Part shown: piece after piece, positions 62,701 to 63,719 of the stretch
Layout of the letters: each line of letters begins with the position of its first letter
How positions within the stretch are numbered: position 1 is the stretch's first letter
Assembly (NCBI GenBank): GCA_943736015.1
Contig: OX031065.1
Location: forward strand, 32,812,427-32,876,426
Reading direction: 5' to 3'
DNA from: Tridacna crocea
Taxonomy: Eukaryota > Mollusca > Bivalvia > Cardiida > Cardiidae
Length of the DNA: 64,000 nucleotides
Notes under the pieces: generated by a model
What the model was told of the DNA's origin: nothing
The model's database searches: none
Seen by the model: the letters and a program-made list of their open reading frames with translations, nothing else
Made by a program: the position numbers and the translations under genes

Positions 62701-63282
62701 CCAAGACATAAACCATGTATTCTCTGTATTTTGTAACTCTTTACCACAAGATGAAATACTGAATTGACCAAAATCAAAGCATTTAATGCAGACAAAAAAA
62801 ATACCGGTATAATGTAACTCAATTGGTGCTATGTCTTCTTAGAGAGGGTAGAAAACATTGTGGGAAAAGGAGAAAATGCTGATTAACTCTTTACCACATG
62901 ACAAAATTTTAGACTGGTTCAAATTGAAAGCATTTGCAGATGACAAAATAAAGGTGATTGAAAAATTGAAATTTGTTCTGGGAATGGTAGAAAACACTGT
63001 AGGAAAAGGAGAAAATGCTGGTTACCAGCATTTTCTTCTTTTCCTACAGTGTTTTCAAAAGGCTTCTTTCTCAAAGGCGTCAAAAGTAGGGATTGTGTGG
63101 TAATGGGTTAAAAGCATTTTCTCCTTTTCCCGCAATATTTTCAAAAGTTGTCTTTCTTCAGGGCTGTTAAAACTTTCGATAGTGTGGTATGGGGATAAGG
63201 CCTAACTATGAAATATTTACAGGTGATTGTATATTCCAATTTATTTCAGCAAGCAGCTGCTGCAAAACCTACACAGATTGAG
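26684..63282 (+). CDS. TRPC-family cation channel, 14 spliced exons (whole gene model)
   Basis: Joined exons give one open frame of 786 codons: 26684-26755, 33936-34094, 35316-35807, 42526-42702, 45801-45965, 49688-49842, 50984-51102, 52073-52212, 53425-53524, 54929-55080, 57405-57559, 59791-59989, 61768-62007 and, tentatively, 63250-63282. All introns are GT-AG and the phases fit. The product should be a plasma-membrane, non-selective Ca2+-permeable channel subunit working as a tetramer downstream of phospholipase C (family knowledge). Residue map: ankyrin repeats about 29-170, zinc motif H175/C179/C181/C184, pre-S1 elbow about 331-350, S1 367-386, S2 433-456, S3 472-490, S4 541-560, S5 577-600, pore loop 633-652, S6 663-688, TRP box from 701 (EWKFAR). 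From memory the ankyrin region looks closest to vertebrate TRPC3/6/7 (AVGNEHLEV, RPHxY-like, LSLSSxDPxLTA), but the pore (FWSLFGRGDP) differs. The stop codon is not in view, so the 3' end is open. Confidence 0.93.
26798..27024 (-). repeat. T-MITE A in intron 1, near full length
   Basis: Begins 42 bases after the exon 1 donor. TTAACTCTTTACCAAACAAC to GTGTTAAAAGGTTAA. Confidence 0.9.
27021..27216 (-). repeat. T-MITE A lacking one palindrome arm, TTAA shared
   Basis: TTAA at 27021-27024 is common to both neighbours. After ATGCTGGTTACCAG the sequence jumps to GCTTCTAAAGGCTTC. Confidence 0.85.
27323..27552 (-). repeat. T-MITE A, full length, mutated ends
   Basis: CTATCCCATTACCAAACGAC to GGTAATGGGCTAT; the palindrome is complete. 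Confidence 0.9.
27620..27850 (+). repeat. Unit Z tandem fragment
   Basis: CCATTTCAAGTTGAAA occurs at about 27657 and 27807, with GTGAAACTTGCACAGTTTGT and AAAATCCAACAAACAGTATG between, as in the array at 55150. Confidence 0.65.
28095..28305 (-). repeat. T-MITE, worn, matched CTAGG/CCTAC-type arms
   Basis: The left terminus is lost; the centre AACATTCTAGGAAAAG pairs roughly with CTTTTTCCTACACTGTTTTC. Confidence 0.6.
28421..28633 (+). repeat. T-MITE A, short right side
   Basis: TTAACCCTTTACCACACAAT to GGTAAAGAGTTAA, 213 bases; a segment near the right end is missing. Confidence 0.88.
28630..28832 (-). repeat. T-MITE, degenerate, TTAA shared with previous copy
   Basis: TTAATTCTTTACTAAACCAT and GAAAGCATTTGCAGATGACA are clear; the right half fades. 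Confidence 0.6.
28833..29927. other. No supported gene; possible retroelement 3' end at 29795-29910
   Basis: 28850-28955 holds a worn T-MITE centre. A lysine-rich 88-codon - strand frame (29273-29539) coincides with low-complexity TTTTCC repeats and is not convincing. 29870-29910 has AAAATAAAATTTGTTCTG followed by (TTCTG)n, like a LINE tail. Confidence 0.4.
29928..30228 (+). repeat. T-MITE A, interrupted or rearranged
   Basis: 29928-30052 is the left part. About 40 unrelated bases follow, then the centre starts again (GGTAACCAGCATTTTCTCCA at about 30099) through the right half to TTTTGTCATTTGC. Confidence 0.75.
30327..30555 (-). repeat. T-MITE A, full length
   Basis: 229 bases, TTAACTTTTTACCACACGAG to GGTAATGGGTTAA. 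A tandem-unit element remnant follows at once. Confidence 0.95.
30556..30911 (+). mobile_element. Helentron-like element, 3' part (type T units)
   Basis: About two units, then CTCAGGTGAGCGATTTCAGA, CCATCATGG and CCCTCTTGTTTC. The units match 33230-33480 closely, including TCTCAAAAGAGTTTGATAAT, so it is a deletion relative of the 31527-33533 element. Confidence 0.8.
31196..31402. repeat. ~200-base foldback element, best copy
   Basis: CCCGTATTCACCAACCATTC ... GAATGGTTATTGATTACGAA at the ends, and CTGATTGGCTAAACCA / TGGTTTAGCCAATCAG at the centre form one long imperfect hairpin. Confidence 0.85.
31527..33533 (+). mobile_element. Helentron-like element with ~13 tandem 145-base units (type T)
   Basis: 5' end AGCTCACCTGAGCAC-GAA-GTGCTCATGGTGAGCT is a 15-16-base hairpin with one bulge. 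About 13 units follow (GTTGGTCAGGATGTTTGTCT, CAAAAACTAGGTCACTAGGT), the middle ones very alike. A variant pair (CAGTTAGA at 31930 and 32220) recurs at 290 bases, showing dimer amplification. The end is CTCAGGTGAGCGATTTCAAG, then GCCATCATGGCCCTCTTGTT. Lies in intron 1 of the TRPC gene. Confidence 0.9.
33601..33864 (+). repeat. T-MITE B, chimeric left end
   Basis: Opens with an inverted right end (TTAACCCTTACCAAATGATG...AACATTTGCA), then joins the B left interior (GCCCTGGTTTTCACGTGTCT). The B palindrome at 33693-33757 is perfect. Ends GGGAAGGGGTTAA. Confidence 0.88.
33936..34094 (+). CDS. TRPC exon 2, ankyrin repeats 1-2
   Basis: 53 codons, residues 25-77, after a ttgatttcag acceptor and before a GTTAGT donor; both ends phase 0. 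It encodes FIYAAEFGDIPTVQKIL and LGRTPLRLAVGNEHLE, the helix pairs of the first ankyrin repeats. AVGNEHLE is a stretch I recall from TRPC3/6/7. A subfamily B T-MITE ends 71 bases upstream. Confidence 0.95.
34243..34895. repeat. Three degenerate T-MITE pieces
   Basis: 34243-34388 and 34590-34690 keep parts of the centre. 34700-34895 is a worn - copy with GGGATTGTGTGGTATAAAGG at its end. Confidence 0.5.
34894..35074 (-). repeat. T-MITE A, palindrome almost wholly lost
   Basis: TTAACTCTTTACCAAACGAC to GGTAAAGGGTTAA with only AAAACATTTTGTTTTC at the centre: 181 bases. Confidence 0.88.
35071..35281 (-). repeat. T-MITE A, one arm shortened, next to exon 3
   Basis: Shares TTAA at 35071 with the previous copy. 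The left arm is cut to AAAACATTTTACGG; the right arm is complete. Ends 34 bases before the exon 3 acceptor. Confidence 0.88.
35316..35807 (+). CDS. TRPC exon 3, ankyrin repeats 2-4 and zinc motif
   Basis: The largest exon, 164 codons, residues 78-241, between a cttctcacag acceptor and a GTAAGT donor, phase 0 at both ends. It holds the rest of the ankyrin domain (VVELLLDR, ITPLILAAERNQFEIVQLLL). It then has HHYYCNCQEC, whose H175-C179-C181-C184 spacing matches the HCCC zinc site of TRPC channels, and LSSNDPILTAFELARELR of the linker helices. T-MITEs lie 34 bases upstream (- strand) and 83 bases downstream (+ strand), in opposite orientation. Confidence 0.97.
35891..36119 (+). repeat. T-MITE A, full length
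   Basis: 229 bases, TTAACTCCTTCCCACACAAT to GATAAAGAGTTAA. The GTTGG variant is loosely matched by CCAAT. Confidence 0.92.
36120..36310 (+). repeat. T-MITE, degenerate, directly after the previous copy
   Basis: GGACCCTGAGGAAGACAGCT to ATTAAGGGAAGGATTAA; order and spacing fit, the centre is unrecognisable. Confidence 0.5.
36497..36546. repeat. (GA)n microsatellite
   Basis: About 50 bases of GA with GGGAGA and GTGAGT interruptions. Confidence 0.95.
36919..37090. repeat. ~200-base foldback element, worn second copy
   Basis: GATCCATATTCCCCAACCA, CTGATTGGCTAAACAAAATG, AAGCCAATAAGATAT and GGGAATGGTTGTGAACAAGG follow the order of 31196-31402. Confidence 0.65.
37175..37683 (+). repeat. T-MITE A split by a SINE
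   Basis: 37175-37390 has the left end, centre and right segment to AAAAATTTTGC. About 37654-37683 is the right terminus (TGTGTGGTAACAGGTTAA). Between them lies a SINE. Confidence 0.85.
37391..37653 (+). mobile_element. tRNA-derived SINE, ~265 bases
   Basis: GGTGGCTCAGTGGTGAGCAT (A box) and GGTTGTGAGTTCGATACCCG (B box) form the head. The body runs through CACCGACCGCCATGATATGA, and the tail is TTAAAGTGGCGTTAAACTCC followed by AATACAACCAACCAACTAAA. AAATTTTGC and AAAGTATTGC at the edges may be a worn target duplication. Confidence 0.85.
37680..37903 (-). repeat. T-MITE A, worn right end, TTAA shared
   Basis: TTAACTCTTTACCACAAATA to GTATGTGGTAAACTG; arms ATCCTGGGAAAA / TTTTCCCATAATG partly matched. 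Confidence 0.78.
38031..38242 (-). repeat. T-MITE A, moderately worn
   Basis: ACTCTTTACCACATGAAGAA to GGGATTGTGTGGTAAAGAGT, ending in the TTAA the next copy shares. Confidence 0.8.
38239..38656 (+). repeat. Two fused T-MITE A copies in tandem
   Basis: 38239-38448 lacks its right terminus and 38449-38656 lacks its left terminus; both are + and each has a full palindrome. This is what unequal recombination between tandem copies would leave. Confidence 0.85.
38657..39071. other. No gene or clear repeat seen
   Basis: A C-rich stretch (CCCCACCCCATACCCCCACA) at about 38670 stands out; otherwise unassigned. Confidence 0.5.
39072..39287 (-). repeat. T-MITE A, moderately worn
   Basis: Starts TTCAACTCTTTACCACATGA; the centre reads GGTTACCACC; ends GTTGTAAAGAGTTATT. 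Confidence 0.8.
39288..39703. other. No gene or clear repeat seen
   Basis: Intronic AT-rich sequence. Confidence 0.5.
39704..39932 (-). repeat. T-MITE, full length, A centre with B-like ends
   Basis: 229 bases, TTAACCCTTTCCCAAACGAC to GGAAAGGGTTAA; GACGACAATTCAACTCTTGC matches the mosaic copy at 17573 in reverse. Confidence 0.92.
39933..40884. other. No gene or clear repeat seen
   Basis: Intron 3 sequence, AT-rich, no open frame of note. Confidence 0.5.
40885..41112 (-). repeat. T-MITE A, mutated loop
   Basis: TTAACTCTTTACCAAATGAC to GGTAAAGAGAAAT; the centre reads ATGCTCTTCACAAGCAT. Confidence 0.85.
41113..41453. repeat. Two degenerate T-MITE pieces, one with a ~45-base insertion
   Basis: 41113-41225 is the left half of a - copy. 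41236-41453 is a worn + copy, with TAAAGAGCCGAGCCTTGCTA inserted before its right end. Confidence 0.55.
41454..42436. other. No gene or clear repeat seen
   Basis: Intron 3 sequence before exon 4. CCAATCAGATAGCTTTTCTT at about 41940 faintly recalls the ~200-base foldback family. Confidence 0.5.
42438..42495 (+). repeat. T-MITE left-end fragment before exon 4
   Basis: TTAACCCTTTATCACACAAT then GCCGACTTGGAACAAC; the rest is lost. Confidence 0.6.
42526..42702 (+). CDS. TRPC exon 4, linker helices
   Basis: 59 codons, residues 242-300, between cgttacag and GTAAGA, phase 0. It encodes TEYLELADQLSVYVVKLLDK through LARLKLAIQYNEKK, matching the linker-helix segment that ends in the family's LAIxYxxKK. 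A fragment of a T-MITE left end lies about 35 bases before the acceptor. Confidence 0.95.
42784..43593 (+). mobile_element. Helentron-like element, GGGGAGCTTTTAGGATC family
   Basis: Starts TTTTAGCACAACATGCTCAA, GGGGAGCTTTTAGGATCC and ends ATCCAGGGCGATCTTGGCCC then TGTTGTTT (3' hairpin GGGC-CGATCTT-GGCCC, worn). Internal units have CAAACTTGGCTGGAATGTTC. It shares its 5' module with 4541-4880. Confidence 0.75.
43955..45190 (+). mobile_element. Helentron-like element, AGCTCCACTGGC family, ~5 tandem units (V)
   Basis: Begins AGCTCCACTGGCTGAAGGTG. Units of about 155 bases repeat AAGGCCTAGGGCTACCAAAT and GTAGCTTTATCTAGTGGACC. The end is AGCCAGTGGAGCGATACAGG then GCCATCATGGCCCTCTTGTT. The 5' CCACTGGC is matched by GCCAGTGG near the 3' end. 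Confidence 0.88.
45338..45566 (-). repeat. T-MITE A, full length, CATGG/CCATG arm variant
   Basis: 229 bases. The palindrome at 45446-45510 is perfect over 32 bases per arm with one central base; its CATGGTGGG is matched by CCCACCATG. Confidence 0.96.
45801..45965 (+). CDS. TRPC exon 5, linker end and pre-S1 elbow
   Basis: 55 codons, residues 301-355, after a long T-rich tract and acag, before GTAAAA; phase 0. FVAHSSCQQKLVSIWYSDL corresponds to the near-invariant FVAHxxCQQxLxxIWY block of TRPC proteins. The hydrophobic run TLLVFAITFGYPIMCLLYLV is the pre-S1 elbow. Confidence 0.96.
45984..46570 (+). repeat. Worn T-MITE interrupted by an ATACCCCC element
   Basis: 45984-46096 is the left half (TACACAATCACTTG, GAGAAAATGCTGGTAACCAG). 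46440-46570 has another centre and right segment (AAATGCTGGTAAACAGTATT). The ATACCCCC element sits between them. Confidence 0.55.
46097..46431 (+). mobile_element. ATACCCCC-ended element, ~335 bases
   Basis: 5' ATACCCCCCACACTTGGTGG with GGAGGGTGTA folds back. The 3' side has GGTGGGGGGTATAATCAC followed by GTTTAGTGAT (hairpin ATCAC-GTTTA-GTGAT). ACCCCCCA / TGGGGGGT are subterminal inverted repeats. Same plan as the larger Helentron-like elements, with no array. Confidence 0.75.
46621..46654. repeat. ~60-base palindrome, half copy
   Basis: GGTGCAGTCTGATCTTAATC then TATGCTGGCC; the opposite arm is not present. Confidence 0.5.
46753..49636 (+). mobile_element. Helentron-like element, type T array, with nested 828-base TIR element
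   Basis: 5' AGCTTACCTGAGCACAAAGT hairpin, about 13 diverged 145-base units, then CTCAGGTGAGCTATTCAGGG, CCATCATGGCCCTCTTGTTT. Units are more diverged than at 31527. The 48537-49364 insertion breaks a unit near the 3' side. The terminus lies about 52 bases before TRPC exon 6. Confidence 0.88.
48537..49364. mobile_element. 828-base TIR element with CTTTG target duplication
   Basis: CAGGGTTTTCCC... and ...AAGGAAAACCCTG are inverted repeats. CTTTG at 48532-48536 and 49365-49369 flanks it, and removing one copy rejoins a T unit (CACTTTG/CCAAATCTGG). GGGGGTCATTGTGACCCCC is an internal hairpin near the left end. No transposase frame. Superfamily not assigned. Confidence 0.85.
49688..49842 (+). CDS. 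TRPC exon 6, S1 segment
   Basis: 155 bases, residues 356-406 plus two bases of codon 407, between attccag and GTAAGT (phase 2 exit). FIGHTMSFVAFLIMLLTSS is S1. The tail after it starts the extracellular S1-S2 loop. A Helentron-like element ends about 52 bases before the acceptor, and a T-MITE starts 21 bases after the donor. Confidence 0.95.
49864..50095 (+). repeat. T-MITE A, worn palindrome
   Basis: Begins 21 bases after the exon 6 donor. TTAACTCTTTACCACACAAA to GGTAAACAGTTAA; centre AATGCTGGTAACAAAATATT. Confidence 0.85.
50291..50521 (-). repeat. T-MITE A, worn left end
   Basis: ACACTTTACCACTTGAAAAA to GGTAAAGGGTTAA; palindrome ATCGTGGGAAAAG / CTTTTCCCACAATGT mostly intact. Confidence 0.85.
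50522..50983. other. Intron 6, no supported feature; GC-richer patch
   Basis: About 50740-50900 is less AT-rich (CTGCGCCCACGGCGGCTCCA, CACTGCAGCGCCTTCC) and looks like a worn unidentified insertion. No consistent reading frame continues across it. Confidence 0.4.
50984..51102 (+). CDS. TRPC exon 7, S1-S2 loop and start of S2
   Basis: 119 bases after a ttttttttcag acceptor and before GTAATG. The first base completes a Leu codon and the last base opens a Gly codon. Residues 408-446 begin NFTKDSP; NFT (408) and NQS (420) are N-glycosylation sequons in the expected extracellular loop. INLILSIWII starts S2. Confidence 0.93.
51298..51415 (+). repeat. T-MITE left half
   Basis: TTAACCCCTTTACCCTTTAC (internal doubling of CCCTTTACC) to GAGAAAATGCTTGTGAGCAG, then lost. 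Confidence 0.65.
51862..52034. repeat. ~175-base foldback element
   Basis: GAAATAATCTTCTTTCTATC at one end and GATAGGAAGAAGATTATTTC at the other. Inside, AATAAACCATGTTGTGAGTT, ATGAGGCA and their complements continue the stem to a loop at CTCGGGCTATCGCCC. It ends 38 bases before the exon 8 acceptor. Confidence 0.88.
52073..52212 (+). CDS. TRPC exon 8, end of S2 and S3
   Basis: 140 bases between gattgcag and GTGGGT, entering two bases into a Gly codon and leaving in phase 0. GMLWQELKQVY matches the GMxWxExK segment after S2 in TRPC channels. LDFTVLTLYITSFTLRFLTL is S3. Confidence 0.95.
52702..52923 (+). repeat. T-MITE, old copy at the head of a three-copy chain
   Basis: TTGACCCTTCACCAAAGAAT to GGTAAAGAGTTAA, heavily substituted; its last TTAA is the first TTAA of the next copy. 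Confidence 0.7.
52920..53148 (+). repeat. T-MITE A, full length, tandem member 1
   Basis: 229 bases. Its right half, including the private ACAAATTACAAATTTTCAGT and AAAATATTGCCGTTTGGTAA, is the same as in the next copy. Confidence 0.96.
53145..53373 (+). repeat. T-MITE A, full length, tandem member 2
   Basis: 229 bases, joined to member 1 by a shared TTAA; about ten differences between the two, all in the left half by eye. It ends 51 bases before exon 9. Confidence 0.96.
53425..53524 (+). CDS. TRPC exon 9, S3-S4 loop
   Basis: 100 bases after tgttcag and before GTAAAT (phase 1 exit). VQGALTYFKDPLHWSDLRNGEQLAEEQFYWLVA is split here only by position: residues 494-526, aromatic and acidic, the variable S3-S4 linker. 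It is the least conserved exon and is called mainly from frame and splice fit. A + strand T-MITE ends 51 bases upstream and a - strand copy starts 93 bases downstream. Confidence 0.88.
53550..53840 (-). repeat. T-MITE fragment then near-complete copy
   Basis: 53550-53617 is a left-end piece (TTACCAGTCAATAAAATTAT). 53618-53840 is a - copy with centre ATGCTGGTTTCCAGCAT, ending GGTAAAGGGTTAA. Confidence 0.78.
53837..54098 (-). repeat. Degenerate T-MITE pieces
   Basis: 53837-54035 opens at the shared TTAA and fades in the centre. 54037-54098 is a stray centre (GATGCTGGTAGCCAGTATTT). Confidence 0.55.
54100..54323 (-). repeat. T-MITE A with B-like right end
   Basis: TTAACTCTCTACCAAAGGAC to TTTTGGGAAAGGCTAA; CGTAAAAACCAGGGA follows the B/mosaic pattern. 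Confidence 0.85.
54478..54650 (-). repeat. Degenerate T-MITE
   Basis: TTCAGACTTATCCATGTTGA and the centre ACATTGTGAGAAAAAGAGAT ... TTTTCTCCTTTTCC are recognisable; the loop is replaced by GGATAATGATAATGA. Confidence 0.55.
54652..54880 (-). repeat. T-MITE A, full length, before exon 10
   Basis: TAAACTCATTACCAAATGAC to GGTAATCGGTTAA, 229 bases, one arm base changed. It lies 48 bases from the exon 10 acceptor. Confidence 0.92.
54929..55080 (+). CDS. TRPC exon 10, S4 and S4-S5 linker
   Basis: 152 bases between ttattatag and GTAATT. RLYWDSFDPHNIAEGLFAVA leads into NVISFTRLSYILPANELFGP, the S4 and linker signature (SFxRxxYILPANExFGP) typical of TRPC. A - strand T-MITE ends 48 bases upstream. Confidence 0.97.
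55150..55685 (+). repeat. Tandem array, unit Z (~155 bases), ~3.3 units
   Basis: Begins CCGTCGTCCGTCCATCTGTC. It then repeats CATGAAACTTGCACAGTTTG, TTATCTCATCA.TAGCTTTAACC, AATCCAACAAACAGTATGGG and AAAAGTAGCCATTTCAAGTT. The array ends at AAAGTCATGGTAGGGGCATT. No terminal hairpin of the CCATCATGG type. Confidence 0.85.
55686..56387. other. Intron 10; one ~60-base palindrome, otherwise unassigned
   Basis: 55822-55880 is a copy of the short palindrome (CAGTGTAGATGAAGATCATA ... TGCAGTCTGATCTTTAATCC). Nothing else is recognised. Confidence 0.55.
56388..56570 (-). repeat. T-MITE, worn
   Basis: ACTCTTCACCGTAGGAACAA; GAAAGCAGTTGCAGACATAC; the centre is shortened to ACATTGTGGCACAAGG ... CCTTTCCAACAATG. 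Confidence 0.6.
56764..56823. repeat. ~60-base palindrome copy
   Basis: GGACACTGTAGGTTAGAGAT ... AGCCTGATCTTGATCTACAA, directly before a T-MITE. Confidence 0.7.
56826..57055 (+). repeat. T-MITE A, full length
   Basis: 230 bases, TTAACCCATTACCACTCAAT to GGTAATGGGTTAA; AATGATTT for AATGCTTT near the right end. Confidence 0.95.
57145..57350 (-). repeat. T-MITE, worn ends, good palindrome
   Basis: Centre GGTTACCAGCATTTTCTCC with one arm CATTGTGGGAAAGTG; right end TATTGTGGGATAAGGGATT. Confidence 0.7.
57405..57559 (+). CDS. TRPC exon 11, S5 and outer pore turret
   Basis: 155 bases after tcatttag and before GTAAGC (phase 2 exit). DILKFGAVFSVVYSAFMVGL is S5 and its lead-in. HNLYWYYPKDVRKQVELVEN and what follows form a charged extracellular turret. 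A degenerate T-MITE ends about 55 bases upstream. Confidence 0.94.
57619..57749 (+). repeat. T-MITE B deletion derivative
   Basis: TTAACCCTTTCCCAAACAAG jumps straight into the right palindrome edge (GTGTTTTCTACCCGTTTTGA) and continues to TTGGGAAAGGGCTAA: 131 bases, no hairpin. Confidence 0.85.
57750..58152. repeat. Two T-MITEs, + then -, overlapping at a mutated TTAA
   Basis: 57750-57926 is a + copy without its left end. 57923-58152 is a - copy (TTGACCCTTTACCACAAAAC to GGTAAAGAGCTGA) whose arms share the GTTGG/CCAAC variant. Confidence 0.78.
58149..58315 (-). repeat. Degenerate T-MITE
   Basis: CTGAACCTCTTCCAAAAGAC and TATCTGCAGACAACAAATTC, then fading. Confidence 0.5.
58316..59270. other. 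Intron 11, no gene or clear repeat
   Basis: A short T-MITE centre remnant (GGAGAAAATGCTGGTTACC) lies at about 58878. A 67-codon frame at 58558-58761 has no family resemblance. Confidence 0.5.
59276..59345 (+). repeat. tRNA-derived SINE head, worn
   Basis: TTTAGCTCAGTGTTTATGGT (A box) and TAGGTTTGAATCCAGACC (B box) at tRNA spacing, without a closing acceptor stem. Confidence 0.5.
59412..59560 (-). repeat. T-MITE A with large internal and right deletion
   Basis: TCAATCCTTTACCACATGAC through the first arm and loop to ACCAGCATAGGGTTAAT, where the right half is gone. Confidence 0.75.
59791..59989 (+). CDS. TRPC exon 12, pore loop and S6
   Basis: 199 bases between ttttctacag and GTGATC, phase 0 exit. 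TFRTVFWSLFGRGDPNVVEL is the pore helix and selectivity loop (the LFW motif reads VFW). GYWIFGVYNICTVIVLLNML and IAMMSRSF form S6, with the LLNMLIAM sequence shared across TRPC. GRGDP in place of the more usual FGL-type sequence is notable. Confidence 0.97.
60128..60323 (+). repeat. T-MITE A, one palindrome arm lost
   Basis: TTAATCCTGTACCAGTCCCA to GGTAAAGAGTTAA; AAAACATGCAGTTTCTCCCT marks the deletion. Confidence 0.82.
60458..60677 (-). repeat. T-MITE A, loop region lost
   Basis: TTAAGTCATTACCAAACGAC to GGTAAAGTGTTAA; the arms GTTGGAAAAGG and CCTTTTCTCAC remain, the ATGCTGGT loop is deleted. Confidence 0.85.
60851..61080 (-). repeat. T-MITE A, full length, TTAA mutated
   Basis: CTGAACTCATTATCAAACGA to GGTAAAGGGTCAA, 230 bases. 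Confidence 0.9.
61176..61235. repeat. ~60-base palindrome, worn copy
   Basis: CAGTGTAAATCAAAGATCAG ... TGTGCAACCTGAACTTGGTC then CACACTGG. Confidence 0.6.
61273..61499 (-). repeat. T-MITE A, near full length
   Basis: TTAACTCTTTACCAAAGGAC to GGTAAAGAGTTAA, 227 bases; the last TTAA is shared with the next copy. Confidence 0.93.
61496..61723 (-). repeat. T-MITE A, full length, before exon 13
   Basis: 228 bases, matched CACTGTGGG/CCCACAGTG arms. It lies 44 bases from the exon 13 acceptor. Confidence 0.95.
61768..62007 (+). CDS. TRPC exon 13, TRP box and proximal C-terminus
   Basis: 80 codons, residues 696-775, after tttttccag and before GTACGG. EADTEWKFARSKLYMEY is the TRP box helix and LPIPFNIIPSPKTI the conserved proline-rich stretch after it. 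RCCCCGSGDED follows, a four-cysteine run that could be lipidated (inference). T-MITEs flank it in opposite orientation: - strand 44 bases upstream, + strand 167 bases downstream. Confidence 0.97.
62175..62400 (+). repeat. T-MITE A, worn right end
   Basis: TTAACCCATTACCACACAAT; right end TTTTTTCTGTAGGTAAAGTA. Confidence 0.88.
62401..62731. other. Small imperfect foldback around 62600-62720, otherwise unassigned
   Basis: ATGGTTTATATCTTGGATTG at 62601 and GATCCAAGACATAAACCAT at 62698 are inverted, as are TCAGGCCTGG and CCTGAT nearby: an imperfect hairpin of about 120 bases. Confidence 0.55.
62732..63200 (-). repeat. T-MITE split at its palindrome centre by another T-MITE
   Basis: 62732-62882 is the left half up to AATGCTGA; 63112-63200 resumes AAGCATTTTCTCCTTTTCCC and ends GTGTGGTATGGGGATAAGG. 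The break is at the loop. Confidence 0.88.
62883..63111 (-). repeat. T-MITE A, full length, nested, GTAGG/CCTAC arm variant
   Basis: 229 bases. The palindrome at 62991-63055 has CACTGTAGGAAAAG matched by CTTTTCCTACAGTG. Both TTAA ends are intact. Confidence 0.95.
63250..63282 (+). CDS. Possible TRPC exon 14 (33-base microexon)
   Basis: A tttatttcag acceptor precedes 63250 and a GTTATA donor follows 63282. Read in phase 0, as exon 13 requires, it gives QAAAAKPTQIE, in frame and without a stop. The evidence is only splice-site quality, phase and composition; I know of no conserved motif here. If it is not an exon, the C-terminus continues beyond the window. Confidence 0.4.
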
Positions 63283-63359
63283 GTTATATGCCTGTATTTT
63301 ATGTGAATAATGCATTTTAGGATGGGTGTGACATTGTCTGAAACCCAGACTGAAACTAT

Positions 63360-63480
63360 TTAAGTCTTTAGCAAACAATTCAGGTTTAAAATGACTGTAA
63401 ATAAAGAATGAAGCTTTTGAAAAAAAATTGTTGAAAAAGAAGAAAATGCTTGTGTTACCACCCTTTTGCTGGGAAATTTC
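63360..63480 (+). repeat. T-MITE left half, worn
   Basis: TTTAAGTCTTTAGCAAACAA to AATGCTTGTGTTACCA, then lost. Confidence 0.5.
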
Positions 63481-63486
63481 ATTTCT

Positions 63487-63719
63487 TTAACTCTTTACCA
63501 AACAGCAAGATTTTTAGACCGGTCCAAATTGAAAATATTTACAGATGACCCCTAAAGAAAAAAAATGTTTGAAAAATCGAAGTTTGTTGTTCGAAGGGTT
63601 AAAAACATTGTTGGAAAAGGAGAAAATGCTGGTCTCCAGCATTTTCTCCTTTTCCCACAATGTTTTCATAAGGCTTGCATTGGGTCATTAAAAGTCGGGA
63701 ATGTGTGGTAAAGGGTTAA
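63487..63719 (-). repeat. T-MITE A, full length, slightly long
   Basis: TTAACTCTTTACCAAACAGC to GGTAAAGGGTTAA, 233 bases; centre GGTCTCC; GTTGG on one arm against CCCAC on the other. Confidence 0.9.
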
